Assembly: GCA_035235625.1 (NCBI GenBank)
Contig: CP141140.1
Location: forward strand, 19,984,685-20,048,684
Origin: Saururus chinensis
Taxonomy: Eukaryota; Streptophyta; Magnoliopsida; Piperales; Saururaceae
Reading direction: 5' to 3'
DNA length: 64,000 nt
Part shown: positions 36,424 through 48,793 of the stretch, piece by piece
How positions within the stretch are numbered: position 1 is the first letter of the stretch
How the letters are laid out: each line of letters begins with the position of its first letter
Position numbers and translations under genes: made by a program
Notes under the pieces: model-generated
The model's database searches: none
The model's input: only the letters and a program-made list of their open reading frames with translations
What the model was told of the DNA's origin: nothing

Positions 36424-39400
36424 TCATGATTCTATAATCACAGTTGAAGTTCTTTTATCAGATCCAGTTCTAACAGGCAACCTAGTCGATGTGTTCTTCC
36501 CACCACTGGAATCCCCTTTTCTTGGAACTGTCCGCTGCATAATTCTGATGGGAATTCCACCCATGTTAAAATCTTCTTTGAGGGACTTGGCTAGAAACCT
36601 TATGTCCGTATCCAGGAGCTTGGTTTTCCCACTCACAAAGGCAACAAATGTTGGTGGGCGAGCCTTGACTTGAGTAAAATATTTAATTTTGGGTTGTGCT
36701 GCATGGTCCTTCCAGGAGTGTCTGCTCATAACCTATAAGAAAAGAAATAGCCAACAGTTTCATGACCAAAAAATTAATTATTACGAATAAATAGGTCTGG
36801 ATCTGTTTCCTTTCCCAATAGAAATAAGTACAATGAAGGAACTGAAGCAGTATTGAAGAAAGCCTTCCAGATGATATGCCCCAGAAGTGCCTTGGGAGGA
36901 GCTGATATGAGGCATCTCTTACAAAAAAAGCATATGCCACATCTGGGTAAGGCGCTAGAGCGCACCTCTCAATGAGGCTACAAAAGTTAACCTGCACATG
37001 TGCTCTGAGAAGGGGGGCCACGAGCATTCCTGCTTTAATGGGAGCCATGCAAACATGATGACATGGCCCTCCCCCTGCATCTGCCTGTCCCTTTAACATG
37101 TGTCATCAGATTCACCCAGGAAAATCATTTTTTTCCTCTGAGAATAAGAATCTTGCCAGTTCTCAAATGGATGTTCTATCATCATTTTGATTATAGGAGA
37201 GTTAAATGAAGTTAAGAATCCAGGTAGCCAATGTTTCTTCAGAACTTTACCTTTTGCCTTCTTGTTTCTGTAAAAATGATAAGACTTCTAATTTCAGCAA
37301 CCTTTACTGTATGAATCATTTTTTAGCAGTTTTTATTTACCGGTTCTACTGACAAAAGGCTACTCCCTTCCCATCCCCAAACATTTGGGATAGCAGTATG
37401 ATGTCTATTCACACAACTTACTACATAAGCATATGAAAATTTGAAGCAGGGACACATTCCACATGTACAGAAAGGCACCTTGAGTGCATGGATTACTTAG
37501 GACGAAGATGTGCTGTGGCTTAAGATCAATTAAAATATACCATTCACAATTGGTCATGGCAGTCATCCTAGTTACCACTTATGTAAGTACCACATTTCAC
37601 GTCAATTCAAGCACAACTCGTGTTAATTCATAATGATCATCAGCACTCCAACCATCACCATCAATCAATAATTTGTGGACGGCAACATAAGGATAGCTGC
37701 TACTTTATGCAACATCGTTCCTCAACACCATGTCTCTTCTCACTGATTCCATCTTATGTCCTCCTTGCTTCTCCTCCTTCCCAGATCATATGACCCACCA
37801 AAGTTTGTTTATGTTCCTCCTCCTTGTGAGCCTCTTGTGGCAAGTCCTGTTTCGAGTATGGTCAATCACCTCAAATTGCTTTCTCATATTTTGTGCTTTT
37901 CCATATTTCGTTACCTATTGAAGCCACATCTCAGGTCTCACTGATGTGATTGTTCAAAATATCCACACCTACTTCCATATTCTCATTTCAGCTGTACCCA
38001 GCTTACCTACATAAATCTACATACATTCCCAACAATGGCCTTAATTTTCACAATCCCTCTAACTGCTAATCATGTGATTCATTTATGAACAATTAAACAA
38101 AATATGCACATTTGTGAGTGAATAGAAGAAGCACCAGCTTACCTTCCGTAACCAACGGTTGAGACGTGCTGTTGGCAATCTTAGACACCATTTTTCATAT
38201 GTATCCAATACTCTGCGCATGACAGCAATCCGGCCCTTACCCTCCAGTGCTGAAATGAAAACAACTGGTATCCCTGTGATCTGCAAAATGATTGTGCATC
38301 TAAATTTCAATTTATTGTAGGATTTCACAGTTAAAGAAACAAGGCATAACCAAAAAAGCCCAAGCCTTTCTCCATAAAAAGAAAAAAAAGTACAAGATTA
38401 AATTCTGTTCCAAGAATCACGTGTCATCCAAGTCAACAATGTCCACTGTGATCAGAGAAGTAAGAACATAACTCCTACCAAGATTCTACAAATTATCTTA
38501 CAATCTGCAGATGATTTTAGAAAAGTGAATAAAAGATTGTTTATCAATCAATGCAGCAAATGAAATACATCCCACAATCTTCATTCGTTAAAGCTCAAAG
38601 TAAACTAGCAGACATAAAAACCTATCTTCCTCTCATTGAGCTGAATGACACAGACAAACACAAAATAGCTGTAGGAGGGTAGTTAATAGGTCACAGGTGG
38701 GCTTCTCTTCCTTATGATTCTCCCTTTTGTATCCTGGTTGTAAATTTCTTACAAATATTAATATCTACCTCAAAATAATTTCAGTTTAAATTAGAATCCC
38801 TCAATAGTAGGAACCCAAATCTGTCAGTTCTTTCCATTGAAAATGGTATTCCTGATTAGTAGGGCATAATGTAAAGCCCATCCTCCAAGACGATTTACTT
38901 GGAGTCTGCCAGTGTTTTACAAAGTGGCCCAGACCGGGTTCCACAAGACCCAGCCACCAATCTGGGTTGGTGGCCGGGTCAATTTTAAAACACTAAAGTC
39001 CACATAAAAAATTCATAACTCTTCCTATCACTGGCAGCATGTTAAGAGTTATCCTCCTAGCTTAATTCATTACTTTAGGCAATGAAGATTCGTTGGTGAC
39101 CCACCTTCTTTTAACTTCCCACAGATTTTGGGGGTATGTAAACATCTAAAAATCCTACAATTATTTAGGTTGAATCTATGAATTCACCTAATAACCATTT
39201 CAAGATCCTGATTAATAGGTATCTGCAACCTCAATTCAAGACGTGGGCCAGCAATTCTTTGAACAATTTTCTTCCATTTCTGGGAAAGATTACTTCAACT
39301 GGCAGCATGCTAAGAGTTATCCCCCTGGCTTTGTTTAGTACTTCAGGCAATGGAGATTTCGTTGGTGATCCAGCGTTGAAGTTTAGATCGATTTCAGGGC

Positions 39401-42400
39401 TAATTAAACATTTAAAAATCCCACAATTATTTAGGTTGAATCTATGAATTCGCTTAATACGATTTCAAGATCCCATTTAACAGGTAATCAGCGACCTCAA
39501 TTCAAGACCTGGGCCCTGCAGTTCTTTCAATAATTTTCTTTCATGTCTGGGAACAGATGTAATCAGTGAAATAAGCTTTTAATTCATTTATCGGGTTAAA
39601 TTTTACAATGTAAACTTAGGATATGAAGATAAAATTCACTAAGGGGTCGTTTGAGTACACATTTTTCTTAAACAGAAAGTGCATTTGAGGTCTTAAAAAA
39701 GGATTTCTGGGTTGTTTTCTGTTTGGATGACAATTTTCTAAGAGAAGTGGGTTATCAAGCTAAAATGGGTATGACAGGATTGACCAAGAAGGGCATTTCT
39801 CAAAGAACCCTCCGGAGGGCATTTATGAGAAAGAGCCTTTCTAGTGGGAATTTTGTGAAAAGACTCTGCTACCCCTCCCAAAGTCGTTTCCATCCACATA
39901 TTGCAGGTCGTTTTTGTCATTTCACATACAAAAAGCAAAATCAATTCCAAAACCCCTTTTACCCTTATAAGTTATCAAAAGGGAGAACCAGACACACAGT
40001 GCTTTTGCTTTTATTTAACAAAAGCTAAAAATGTTTAAAGCCCTTTCCTTTTCCCTACAAAAGTGTATCCAAACGCCCCCTAAATTGTTAGCTAAACAAG
40101 CTGAACGAGAATTAGGAGAATGTCAATCTGGAGAAGCACGTTACTGGAGAAACTGGAAAATTCATTTAATAGATCCTAGAGCTTTGTAGAAGTTATTCAA
40201 ACAAAGTGAGGTGGAACTATTCCTTCAATTAAATAAACCTCTTTCATTTATAAGCCTCTAGATGTAAACCAATGAATAATGTAATCTCTGATCGTGGCTT
40301 AGCACAGGGCTCTTAAAGCAAGTACAACATATGAATTTAAACAAGTTTTAATTTTTTGTTATCAAACTACGCAATCAAGATATCACGTTCAAGGGATCGG
40401 TCATATTTTAAGCACAAAAAAGCTGCTGGTCGAATGCATTTTACTTTGCATTTTGTCATAATGTGGAGATGATGATAGGGGCCATAATAAAAAAAAAAGT
40501 TTCAATGAAACAATGAGTTCAATACCTGTGGGATAACAGTTTGAATTTCTTCAGGAACTGCCTTCGTGACCTTTTCATACAGCATGGAATTCTCTTTCCC
40601 ACCCAGAAGGTCCATCTTGTTCACAATAACGACCAGACCACGACCTTCCTCTACTGCTTGCCGTGCTATAACCACTTCAGCATGCTTCATGCTGCATTTG
40701 GCTTTTGCAATCTTTTAAATTGATGTAACAAACAACATGAGATAAAAGAGTTGCAAGTTCAGCTACATATTCTTTTTTCTAAAATAAAAATTATACTCTA
40801 TTCTCACTAATATGAGAACAAACACACTTGAGTAGAATCCATGCTATATAATAAGTGTATTTGTGTGTGTGTGGAAAAAATTAATATGCACCCTGGCTCA
40901 CATGTGTTGCCGTGCGCCGGGGTGCTGCTAGCTGTTGGATTGAGATCCAATGGTGGATGGGAAACCAGGGGGCAGGCAGGTTATACAAAACCACCTGCCC
41001 CCTGTTTTAACGCATGCCGTCGGATTGCCCGCAACATTGCAGAGCACACCAACACGTGTGAGCCTGGGAAAATACTAGTGGGACTCTAAATATAAGATAG
41101 CACAATTAAGTATGTCTCAGTATAATAGTACGTTATGGTATCACTAAAATGTAAATATGATATATTATAATTCCCACCAAGGCACATATTTTTAAATGTC
41201 CGGACCCTTGTCCAAAAAAGGGGGGAAAAAGCAGACCTCAAAACAAGCAAGCCAGTCATATGCACAAAGCCTTTATAAAATAACTGTGGATGTTCATAAA
41301 AAATAACTGTACATGAAGTATTTTAAAACGTAAGTAAAAAGGCCAACCTCTTCAGCATCTAGAACCAAGGCAACAATGTGAGCCCTCATAAGATTTTTTC
41401 TTGATTGCATAATACTGAGAGATGACGGTCCTTTCTCTTGCCCAGATCTTTGCAACCAACCTGCAGTATCCACCTTTACAACAAAGTGTAGTTAAAACAC
41501 AAAACCTAAACCAAAGTGTACACCATTAATGTTGTCATAAGTTCTATGGTAAAAAATCAAGGACTCATTCTATTGACATCACCCTAATAACTTTACTTCA
41601 TGCACTCAAAGAGTTTCTATTGGAATCAATTCTTCAGCTCTTTTTTTAATTTCTTTTTTGACATACTTCAGCTCATACCTATTCACAACACTTGGAGAAT
41701 AAACAGAAAATAGTTTGTAATTTTTGAACTTTCCAGAGCTCTAAAATCATCATTACTATCAACTAGTTAATGTGCACATGCAAATGCACGCTAACATTTG
41801 GTAACTCATAAGGAGGCAAATATTTTATGACTTGAAAATAATGTTTACTTATAATTTTGCAAAAAATGAACTAATTATCTATCTTGCATTGCATTCACCG
41901 CATATCATTTAACCATGAATTTGTTTTACATCACCTATGGGCAAAGCAAAGAAACTATCCTCTTGTACATACTAACATCTCTACTTTTCTGGTTCAATAT
42001 ACTCCCTTCTTTGTGTTTTTTTTTTAGAATGGTTCGCTGCCTTCTAACTCTAGCATTAAGTAGAGAAACACAAGCTTCTTCCTACATAAGAAGCAAGGTA
42101 TTTCTACAATTGTGACCATACATGTGTCATCATCATTTTCAATCAAAGATAAAGGCAAGAGGTGAGCCACTGCTACTATAAACTTTTTTTTTGGGTGCCT
42201 CTCAGCCATTTGTTGACAATATGCTACCATAGTTTCCTGTGGCAGTGCTTCAAAGACAAAGACTTGATTCAACCATAAGAAAGTGGTCTCAATATCGTGC
42301 AAGTCAAACAAGCACAAAAAACATCTTCTGCCTAATTCCAATTTCATGTGCCCCTGCTCTCCCTCTGCTGCTCCATCCGCCTTTTAAGGAGATCTTTCTC

Positions 42401-44734
42401 CTCTTATTCTCTCTTCCTTGCCTGTGCTACTCTCCCACTCTGTTTCTCTTTTGGTTCTCCCTTTGCGTTCCACCCCCCAAACCCCCCCATATATATTGGA
42501 AATGTAATGACTGTAACATCGTGCCTAGTTGAGGACTTCTTTACCTAATCTAGGATTCTTTAATTAAATCAACTATCTACTTTGGCAATGTACTTTGGGA
42601 CACCATATATTGCATATATTGCAAAAACGGAGCAGCAAATGGAGTTTTCTAAGTTAACACCAACTAAGCATAGGAATAACTTAGGACTTGTAAAAAAAAT
42701 CTCTTCCCCCCTTTCACTTTGTAACATTAAAAACTATATCCAGGTAAAATGAGAATGATCTCCTCTCTTATCCTTAAAGGAAACAGAAGAGATGCAATCA
42801 AAACTGTTATGACTCAAAATTAGGGTTCCTTGATTAGACTTTAGTTTCCTAGTAGGTTACTTAGTATCTAATGTTTTATTGAAGGTAGGATGCTTATTTT
42901 GTTTACTTTCCCTAATTAGATTAGATTCCTTAGAATAAATGGCTCTTACGCCTATAAATTGTAACCCACTTTTCCTATGGGAAAACAAGCAATGATATTA
43001 CAGAAGTAGTTAGTTATTATTCCCTTTTCCTTTCAATCTTTTCTCCCCTTTCCCCTACGAACAACTCCTTGTAGCCAAACGGGCTACAACAAAAACAAAA
43101 AATGCCAACAAAGGAAAAAAAAAAGTAGCATTTGAAGCATAATTTTTTACCAAATAGATAGCTCGACCGTCAAATTGGAACTGAGCTCTGACGGAGTCTC
43201 TTGTCAAGCCAGCCTCCGGTCCAACCAAAACCCGCTCTTGTTGCAGCAGTACATTTAGCAAAGTAGACTTTCCAACATTTGGTCGGCCAACAATAGCCAA
43301 CTGCAGAGGTACCTTACTGTCCACAGCCTCTGGAAGTGTATCCTCATTGTCTTGAATAGAGTTATCTGGAATAAAATTGAATAAATGGTCAATCAATAAG
43401 CTAACTTTGTAAATGTGTGTGTTTTTGTGTTTCTAACAAATAAAATGATCTAAAAAATATTTTCCTCGCATGAAAACCAATTATAGACAGGTCTGAAAAT
43501 GTGTTTTATACTGCTTAAAAACTAGAATTACTTTTCAGGCATAGTTAGTGGCTCTGCTACTAACCTTTTGAAGTGCTTTGAAGCATGTACTCCTCAAGGA
43601 GTGGACACAGAGCTTCATAAAGCTCCACCATACCCAATCCCGTCTCTGCTGATATTGCAATCGGATCACCAAATCCCAGTGCTTGGGCCTCTCCTGCAGC
43701 AGCAAGGAGGACTCCACTTTGGTCATCTAAGGATTCAGATTTATTCATCGCTAGGACAGTTCTTATTCCAGAAGCATGCTTTCGTAACCATTTTCCAACT
43801 TCAAGATCTAACGGTTGCAGCCCATCCCTGCTTACATTACTAGTTAACTAAATGCAAACAATCGCCAACTTCCATAATGAGATGATATTCCAGTATTATT
43901 AAACTAACCTCACATCAATCAAGAAGAGCGCAAATTGGGATCTAGAAAGCACATTGCAGGTCATGTCTGCAGTTCTACTTAATATACTTCCTGAAGTTGC
44001 CGCTGTTTCTAACCCAGCTGAGTCCAACACCTTAAACCGTAAATCTCCTAATTTTGCAATGCCTTCACGAAAATCACGTGTTACATGGCCATCAGGCGTA
44101 TTATACACGAGAGCTTCTCTCCTTCGTATCAAACTATTCAATTCCATATTAAAAAACGAATCAGAAAGACATCATTAAGCATAGTACACTTTGCAGTTGC
44201 TATTTTGACTATGGTATCTATAGGAACCCAGTTAATGAAATGAGAAGATATCTAACCTGACTACCCTCACCGGTTAAATAGTGCTGATTTGCCCACATTT
44301 GGACGTCCAACCAGAATAACAGTAGGCAGAAGATCGGCATCAATTTTTCTGAAATCCACCACAGATTTTTTCCTCTGGATAGGCCTTTTAGATTTCACTG
44401 CTTTATCATTGACGTAGTAGGATGATGGCAAATCAAGGACAACATCTTCCTTGTTTACGTGCATATTTGAGGCTTTAGCATCTGAATCAGCATTTGCAAA
44501 TTCACAGAACTTTCTCACATACCTTGTTGTCCAAGAAGGTAAACTTGTTGCACATGAGCTCATCATAAATGTATTAAAAAATGCGCCTACTTGCACAAAA
44601 TTGCGATGGTTATACCCATTAGGACTCATAAAATACCTACAATATTGCATTCCGCCAGGGGAATTGCACAGTCTAAACAGCCCCCCTGCTTTATAATGTG
44701 CAGGCAAAGAGAACCAAAGCCAGGATATTGCCAT
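36424..44734 (-). CDS. DER: EngA/Der-type double GTPase, organelle-targeted (eight exons, 641 aa)
   Basis: GTPase Der has two tandem Era-like GTPase domains and a KH-like C-terminus and helps assemble the large ribosomal subunit; plant versions act in chloroplast or mitochondrion. Exons on minus: 44734-44271, 44133-43909, 43827-43565, 43365-43151, 41473-41348, 40711-40526, 38280-38143 and 36732-36424, total 1,926 nt with all phases closing. The first GTPase domain has P-loop GRPNVGKS at residue 143, switch DSAGLET and NKSES; the second has GRPNVGKS at 344, DTAGW at 391, NKMD at 462 and ISALEGKG. The C-terminal exon ([35 protein letters not shown]) is the KH-like domain. About 130 residues precede the first domain, low in acidic residues at the start, as expected of a transit peptide. 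Domain 1 departs from the DTAG/NKxD consensus. Introns 4, 5 and 6 are 0.6-2.2 kb and hold repeats. Confidence 0.93.
39031..39560. repeat. Imperfect tandem duplication (period 268 bp) in the Der gene intron
   Basis: Copy 1 starts at 39,031 (CTGGCAGCATGTTAAGAGTT) and copy 2 at 39,299 (CTGGCAGCATGCTAAGAGTT). Both continue through TTATTTAGGTTGAATCTATG and CCTCAATTCAAGAC to a TTTCTTYCATKTCTGGGAA end, with about 10-15% divergence by eye. It lies between the exons ending at 40,526 and starting at 38,280. It may be two copies of a dispersed element or a local duplication. Confidence 0.7.
39642..40081. mobile_element. MITE with GGGGTCGTTTG-type ends in the Der gene intron
   Basis: The left end AGGGGTCGTTTGAGTACAC and the reverse complement of the right end AGGGGGCGTTTGGATACAC form an inverted repeat, a very common terminus among plant MITEs. 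Length 440 bp, no coding content. No exact target-site duplication was found next to the ends. Confidence 0.65.
40891..41068. mobile_element. 178-bp GC-rich MITE with a strong internal hairpin in the Der gene intron
   Basis: Ends CCCTGGCTCACATGTGTTG (left) and CCCAGGCTCACACGTGTTG (right, minus strand) are inverted repeats. Inside, AACCAGGGGGCAGGCAGGTT at about 40,962 pairs with AACAGGGGGCAGGTGGTT read on the minus strand, giving an 18-20 bp stem around a loop of about 5 nt. It stands out from the AT-rich intron by its GC content. No target duplication was resolved. Confidence 0.65.
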
Positions 44735-47580
44735 GATCAGAGATCAGAGATCAGAAGCACCACCACCGATAATACAGCATGGAAGCTAGTACGAGAAAGT
44801 GGGAATAAACTCATAGCAATAAGAAGAATAGAATGTGTGATCCGAGAAGCAAATGAGCATAATAAATTTATCTCTTCCAACACCGCTTAGCAATCCGCTT
44901 GAATTCCACTTTTCGACAAACACACCCAAAATTCTATTGAAGAGGAGAAAAAATTTTAGCAACCCAATTTGCTTCCTAAACTTGAGTTCTAATCCAAAAT
45001 TTTCACTGCAGAGAGCAAATGCATCGTTTCAGAAGAAAGGAAGATGAGCAGCAAACAAAGCCACCAAAGCCTAATCAATGATCAGAACAAAAACCATTCA
45101 AGTATGAAGAACCTACCCACTTCAATTTAAAAACAAACCAATCTTTAAGACCATTAACAAAATCTAAAATCGAAAACGACAAAATGTATGAGATGAAATA
45201 AAACTCAATTGTGCGAAATACAGCTCAAAGGAAGCGAATTTCCTTAGTGATGATCCCTCACAGAGACCTGCACCATGGGCATTCCTAATCTGTTCTTTTT
45301 GGTTCTGGACACACTGGTGAAGAACAAAGGTGGGGACATCAGGGCTTAGGGTTTTAAGAGGATAAACGGGTATACGGATACCCGCTCTTGCCGGTTCGGA
45401 CCATGCCGGCGGGTCTTGCCAGAAACTCATGCACAGCGGATAGTGAAGTTAATTATTATTTTTATATATCCCCTGTCTTATATTAATAGTTCTAATAGAA
45501 AAAAAATATTATTTTATATTAATTATTCAAATTAACCCGCTAGATTAGTCTCTGATGTTTGTCACACAATTAACTAAAATGGATGTTTGTAATTTCTCAT
45601 TTCGTTTGGTGGGCAAGCAGTAGCGGGAGATGTTCCACAAAAAAAATTAGGACGGGAGACCAGTCCTATGATTCCGACGCGGAAGAGAGATATGATTACC
45701 ATCTTAATAAAACTTAAAAATAAAACTATTAATATATGTATCTATGTCAATAATCAAAATTGTCGCCGGTTTTTCAAGAAACTCCATTTTGTCACGGCTT
45801 CGTAACATCCAAGCAGTCTAAAAAGGCATCGCTGTTTTAAAAATTACAAACATGCAAGGACATGCGAACTCTTGACTTGGATTTGGTTGGGCTGTCCCAA
45901 GTCCCAAGTTAAACACCCAACTTGCACTTTAGGAATAAACAACCCTGTTGGATGTAAATCTCCTTCATTTCATTTGCCAGCTAAAACCAAGAATGCAAAG
46001 CCGATTGCCACCAACTAAAAGATGTCTGAAAGTCATTTACATGTGACAAGATAGACCCCTTTGTCCAGCAACGCTTATTAGCTTTGCCCGTGAGGGTTTA
46101 GATGGTGACTCCCTCCCTACTTTCAAACCAGCCCGTGAAGAGGGATAAGCCTCTTGTCAAGTAGTCGCATCCACTTAACTTTCATCACTAAATTCAAAAG
46201 ACAAACATGTTCATTTGGCTTATAGTGCTCTTATCACTTTCAGCCAAGAATCTAATATATAGATCATAGAGTCAACACCTGCATCTCTCAGTATCCAACT
46301 AACAACTTAAAATTCCCAACAACAGTGACATTTGAGCATGGCTTAATAACTGAACCGGAGACTTCCTGTTTCTAATAAATTTTTGCATAATAATTAAAGC
46401 TGTGCGGAAAACTAATAAAAAATGAACATAGACATGCCTTTTTTTCATACTTCCTGCAAGGAGTGTATTCCGAAGTTATTATTTTTCGTACTTGCCCAAG
46501 TTCATAGAGGAAGTTCCATTTAGTTATGCACACTTGATGGCTGTTCTGTATGAGGAGAAGACTAAAAATTTCATTGATACAAGTAAATTTTATATGCGAA
46601 TAGTCTTCCAGCTAAAAATTGGCCGCCTCAATTTCTTTCCTTTTGTTTGATATCTTTGTTTTTACATCATTCATATAGTACAGACCAACTTCTAATTGAC
46701 CGAACATTTAGTGGGCTCCTTTCAGTTTTCAGGTGGAATATGCAAGGGAGGCCTTACTCATACAATTTGAAACTAAAGGTATAGTGTAGTTTTTCTATTC
46801 GGAGTAGAAATACTAGACTAAACGTGTGCTACCTATCTGGCATACTCAACCTATCACGCAGGCATGGTTCTTCGTGTGCAACAGAATTTCCAAAACAACC
46901 TCACTATTTGCCGTCTAAAAATTCAGGGGTTATATTATATACCATATACTCGCTCTCTCCAGAAGGTTGCTGTCCGTTGCATTTGTGGCTACTGAACTCA
47001 TCCCGTGAACCAGGGGGGACCCAATTGCATGTCCTTTCTGTCATCTTCCTTCTCCAAGGAAAGAATCAACATCTAATATGGCTAATGACTATTGACTGAG
47101 AAAGTGAGAATGGCTTAAGCAGTTCAGCACCTGCTCCTCTTATCCTCTGAAGTCTGAATACTGAAAACGTAAATGCAAAAGTGCCCCCTCTCATCTTTTT
47201 TTGCTTCAGTTCTGAACTCCTGAAAACGGCTTCATACTTGCAATCACATTTTATGAACAAGTGAGCCCTTAAAAGCACCAACCTCCCTTGCATTATTGTT
47301 CATATCACGTATCTATCTCCCAGTTTATAGAACTCTTGGGTTTAGTGAGATCTTAGAAGCCTCATCACTTCTGCTAGTCGACAAGAGGCCTTTTGGCGTT
47401 TTGTCATGAGGAGAAAAGGAACATGAATTTAATTTGTTCCCAACAGCAATGGTGGGAGGATATGCTCTAGCCCACATCACGCGATCAAAAAACACAAGAA
47501 ATCACGTGTAAGAGTGCCAATACCAAACAACCACTCTACAAACCCAGACAAAGAAAAAGATAATTCATAGATTTGGTCAT
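44735..47580. other. Intergenic DNA upstream of the Der gene and the Ole e 1 gene
   Basis: Divergent spacer: the promoter and 5' leader of the minus-strand Der gene are expected in 44,735-45,430, and those of the plus-strand Ole e 1 gene just before 47,600. A short AT-rich stretch at 45,470-45,530 resembles an eroded Stowaway-like end (TCTTATATTAATAGTTCTAA). No other gene is supported. Confidence 0.4.
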
Positions 47581-47587
47581 TATATAG
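47581..47587 (+). promoter_or_regulatory. TATA box of the Ole e 1/proline-rich gene
   Basis: TATATAG lies 39 bp before the ATG at 47,626. This spacing implies a very short 5' leader. Assigned by motif and position. Confidence 0.4.
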
Positions 47588-47625
47588 ACCACCAATCAAG
47601 TAGTTCATTGTCATCGGTTCAGAGA

Positions 47626-48744
47626 ATGGGCAGAGTCAGGCTCTTTTGGCTGCTGCTTCTCACCTGGGGCTGCCTCTTCCAAAGATCTGCTGCTGAACAT
47701 GGAAAGAAGCTCCCATCTGCCATTCTGGTGGGCGCCGTCTATTGTGACACTTGCTTCCAACAAGGCTTCTCCAAGACTAGCCACTTCATCTCAGGTACCT
47801 TTTCAATTTTGATGAAGTGTGTTGAGCATAGATTCAAACATGATCCTTATTTACTGTATCTTTTTACAATCAGCAAACTTTGAAATCTAATTATATGGGG
47901 CTATATATTTGTTCACTGTCTTGTAGGAGCATCTGTTGCAGTGGAGTGTGGAGACACAGGATCAGGACCCACATTCACAAAGGAGGCAAAAACAGATGAA
48001 CATGGAGAATTCAGTGTTGAATTACCATTAAGAGTCGGCAAACATATCAGAAGCATCAAGACATGCACAGTAAAATTACTCAGCAGTAGTGAGCCTTACT
48101 GCGCTGTGGCCTCCACAGCCACTTCCTCTTCCCTCCACCTCAAGTCCAGCAAGAAGGGAGTCCACATCTTCTCCGCGGGTTTCTTCACATTCAAACCTCT
48201 AAAAGAGCCAGAACTATGCTCCGAGAAGCCAAGCCCACAAACCTACTCTAAATTCTCTTCTGATCAGAAAACCTTCCTTCCGTACCCAGTCCCCAATTTA
48301 CCTCCCGTGATCCCAAAAGCCATTGTCCCGCCAATGCCCTTCATTCCACAGCTCCCTCAGTTTCCAAACTTCCCACCCCTCCCAAACTTTAGCCCCATCC
48401 AGAAACCACCCACTGAGACAAATCCCCGAGCAGGTGTGAGTACTGCTCAAGAAGAAGTAAACCAACCCAACACCTTCTTTTCACCGCCATCCCTGTTTCC
48501 CAATCCATTCCAGCCGCCACCATCGCTGTTGCCTCCCAATCCATTCCAGCCCGCACCATCACTGTTTCCTCCCAATCCATTTCGGCCATCCCCAGCGCCC
48601 TTCTTCAACGTCCCGCCATTTGCATTCTTCACACCCCCACCCCCACCTCCAGTCTTTCCATTCCCTTTTCCTCCCTTCCCTCCCTTTCGTCCTGTATTCC
48701 CCGGAATCCCTCCAGCCAGTATTAGAAAGGAAAATTCTCCTTGA
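47626..48744 (+). CDS. Secreted Pollen Ole e 1-domain proline-rich protein (two exons, 328 aa)
   Basis: Exons 47626-47794 and 47927-48744 join in phase 1 to give 328 aa. Residues 1-22 or so are a signal peptide (LFWLLLLTWGCLF), followed by an Ole e 1-like domain with its cysteines (VGAVYCDTCFQQGFS; SVAVECGDT; SIKTCTVKLLS; SEPYCAVAS). From about residue 160 the chain is proline-rich, with PNPFQP/PSLFPPNPF units and a P8-type run, ending PGIPPASIRKENSP. Family members are extracellular or cell-wall proteins, and several are allergens or pistil and root extensin-like proteins. Substrates or partners are unknown. The ATG at 47626 is used because the upstream in-frame codon at 47608 is TTG. The phase-1 intron near the second cysteine block is where I would expect one in this family. 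Confidence 0.85.
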
Positions 48745-48787
48745 ATGGAGAACCCAGTGACTAGGCCTTTTGGTTGTACAATCGTCC

Positions 48788-48793
48788 AATAAA
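48788..48793 (+). terminator. Polyadenylation signal AATAAA after the Ole e 1 gene
   Basis: AATAAA lies 44 bp after the stop codon; a second weaker candidate (AATAAAAT) is near 48,884. Confidence 0.4.

Noticed and set aside
42348-42548. Open frames in the large Der intron
   Set aside because: Pyrimidine-rich sequence with no motifs, within an intron bounded by well-supported exons.
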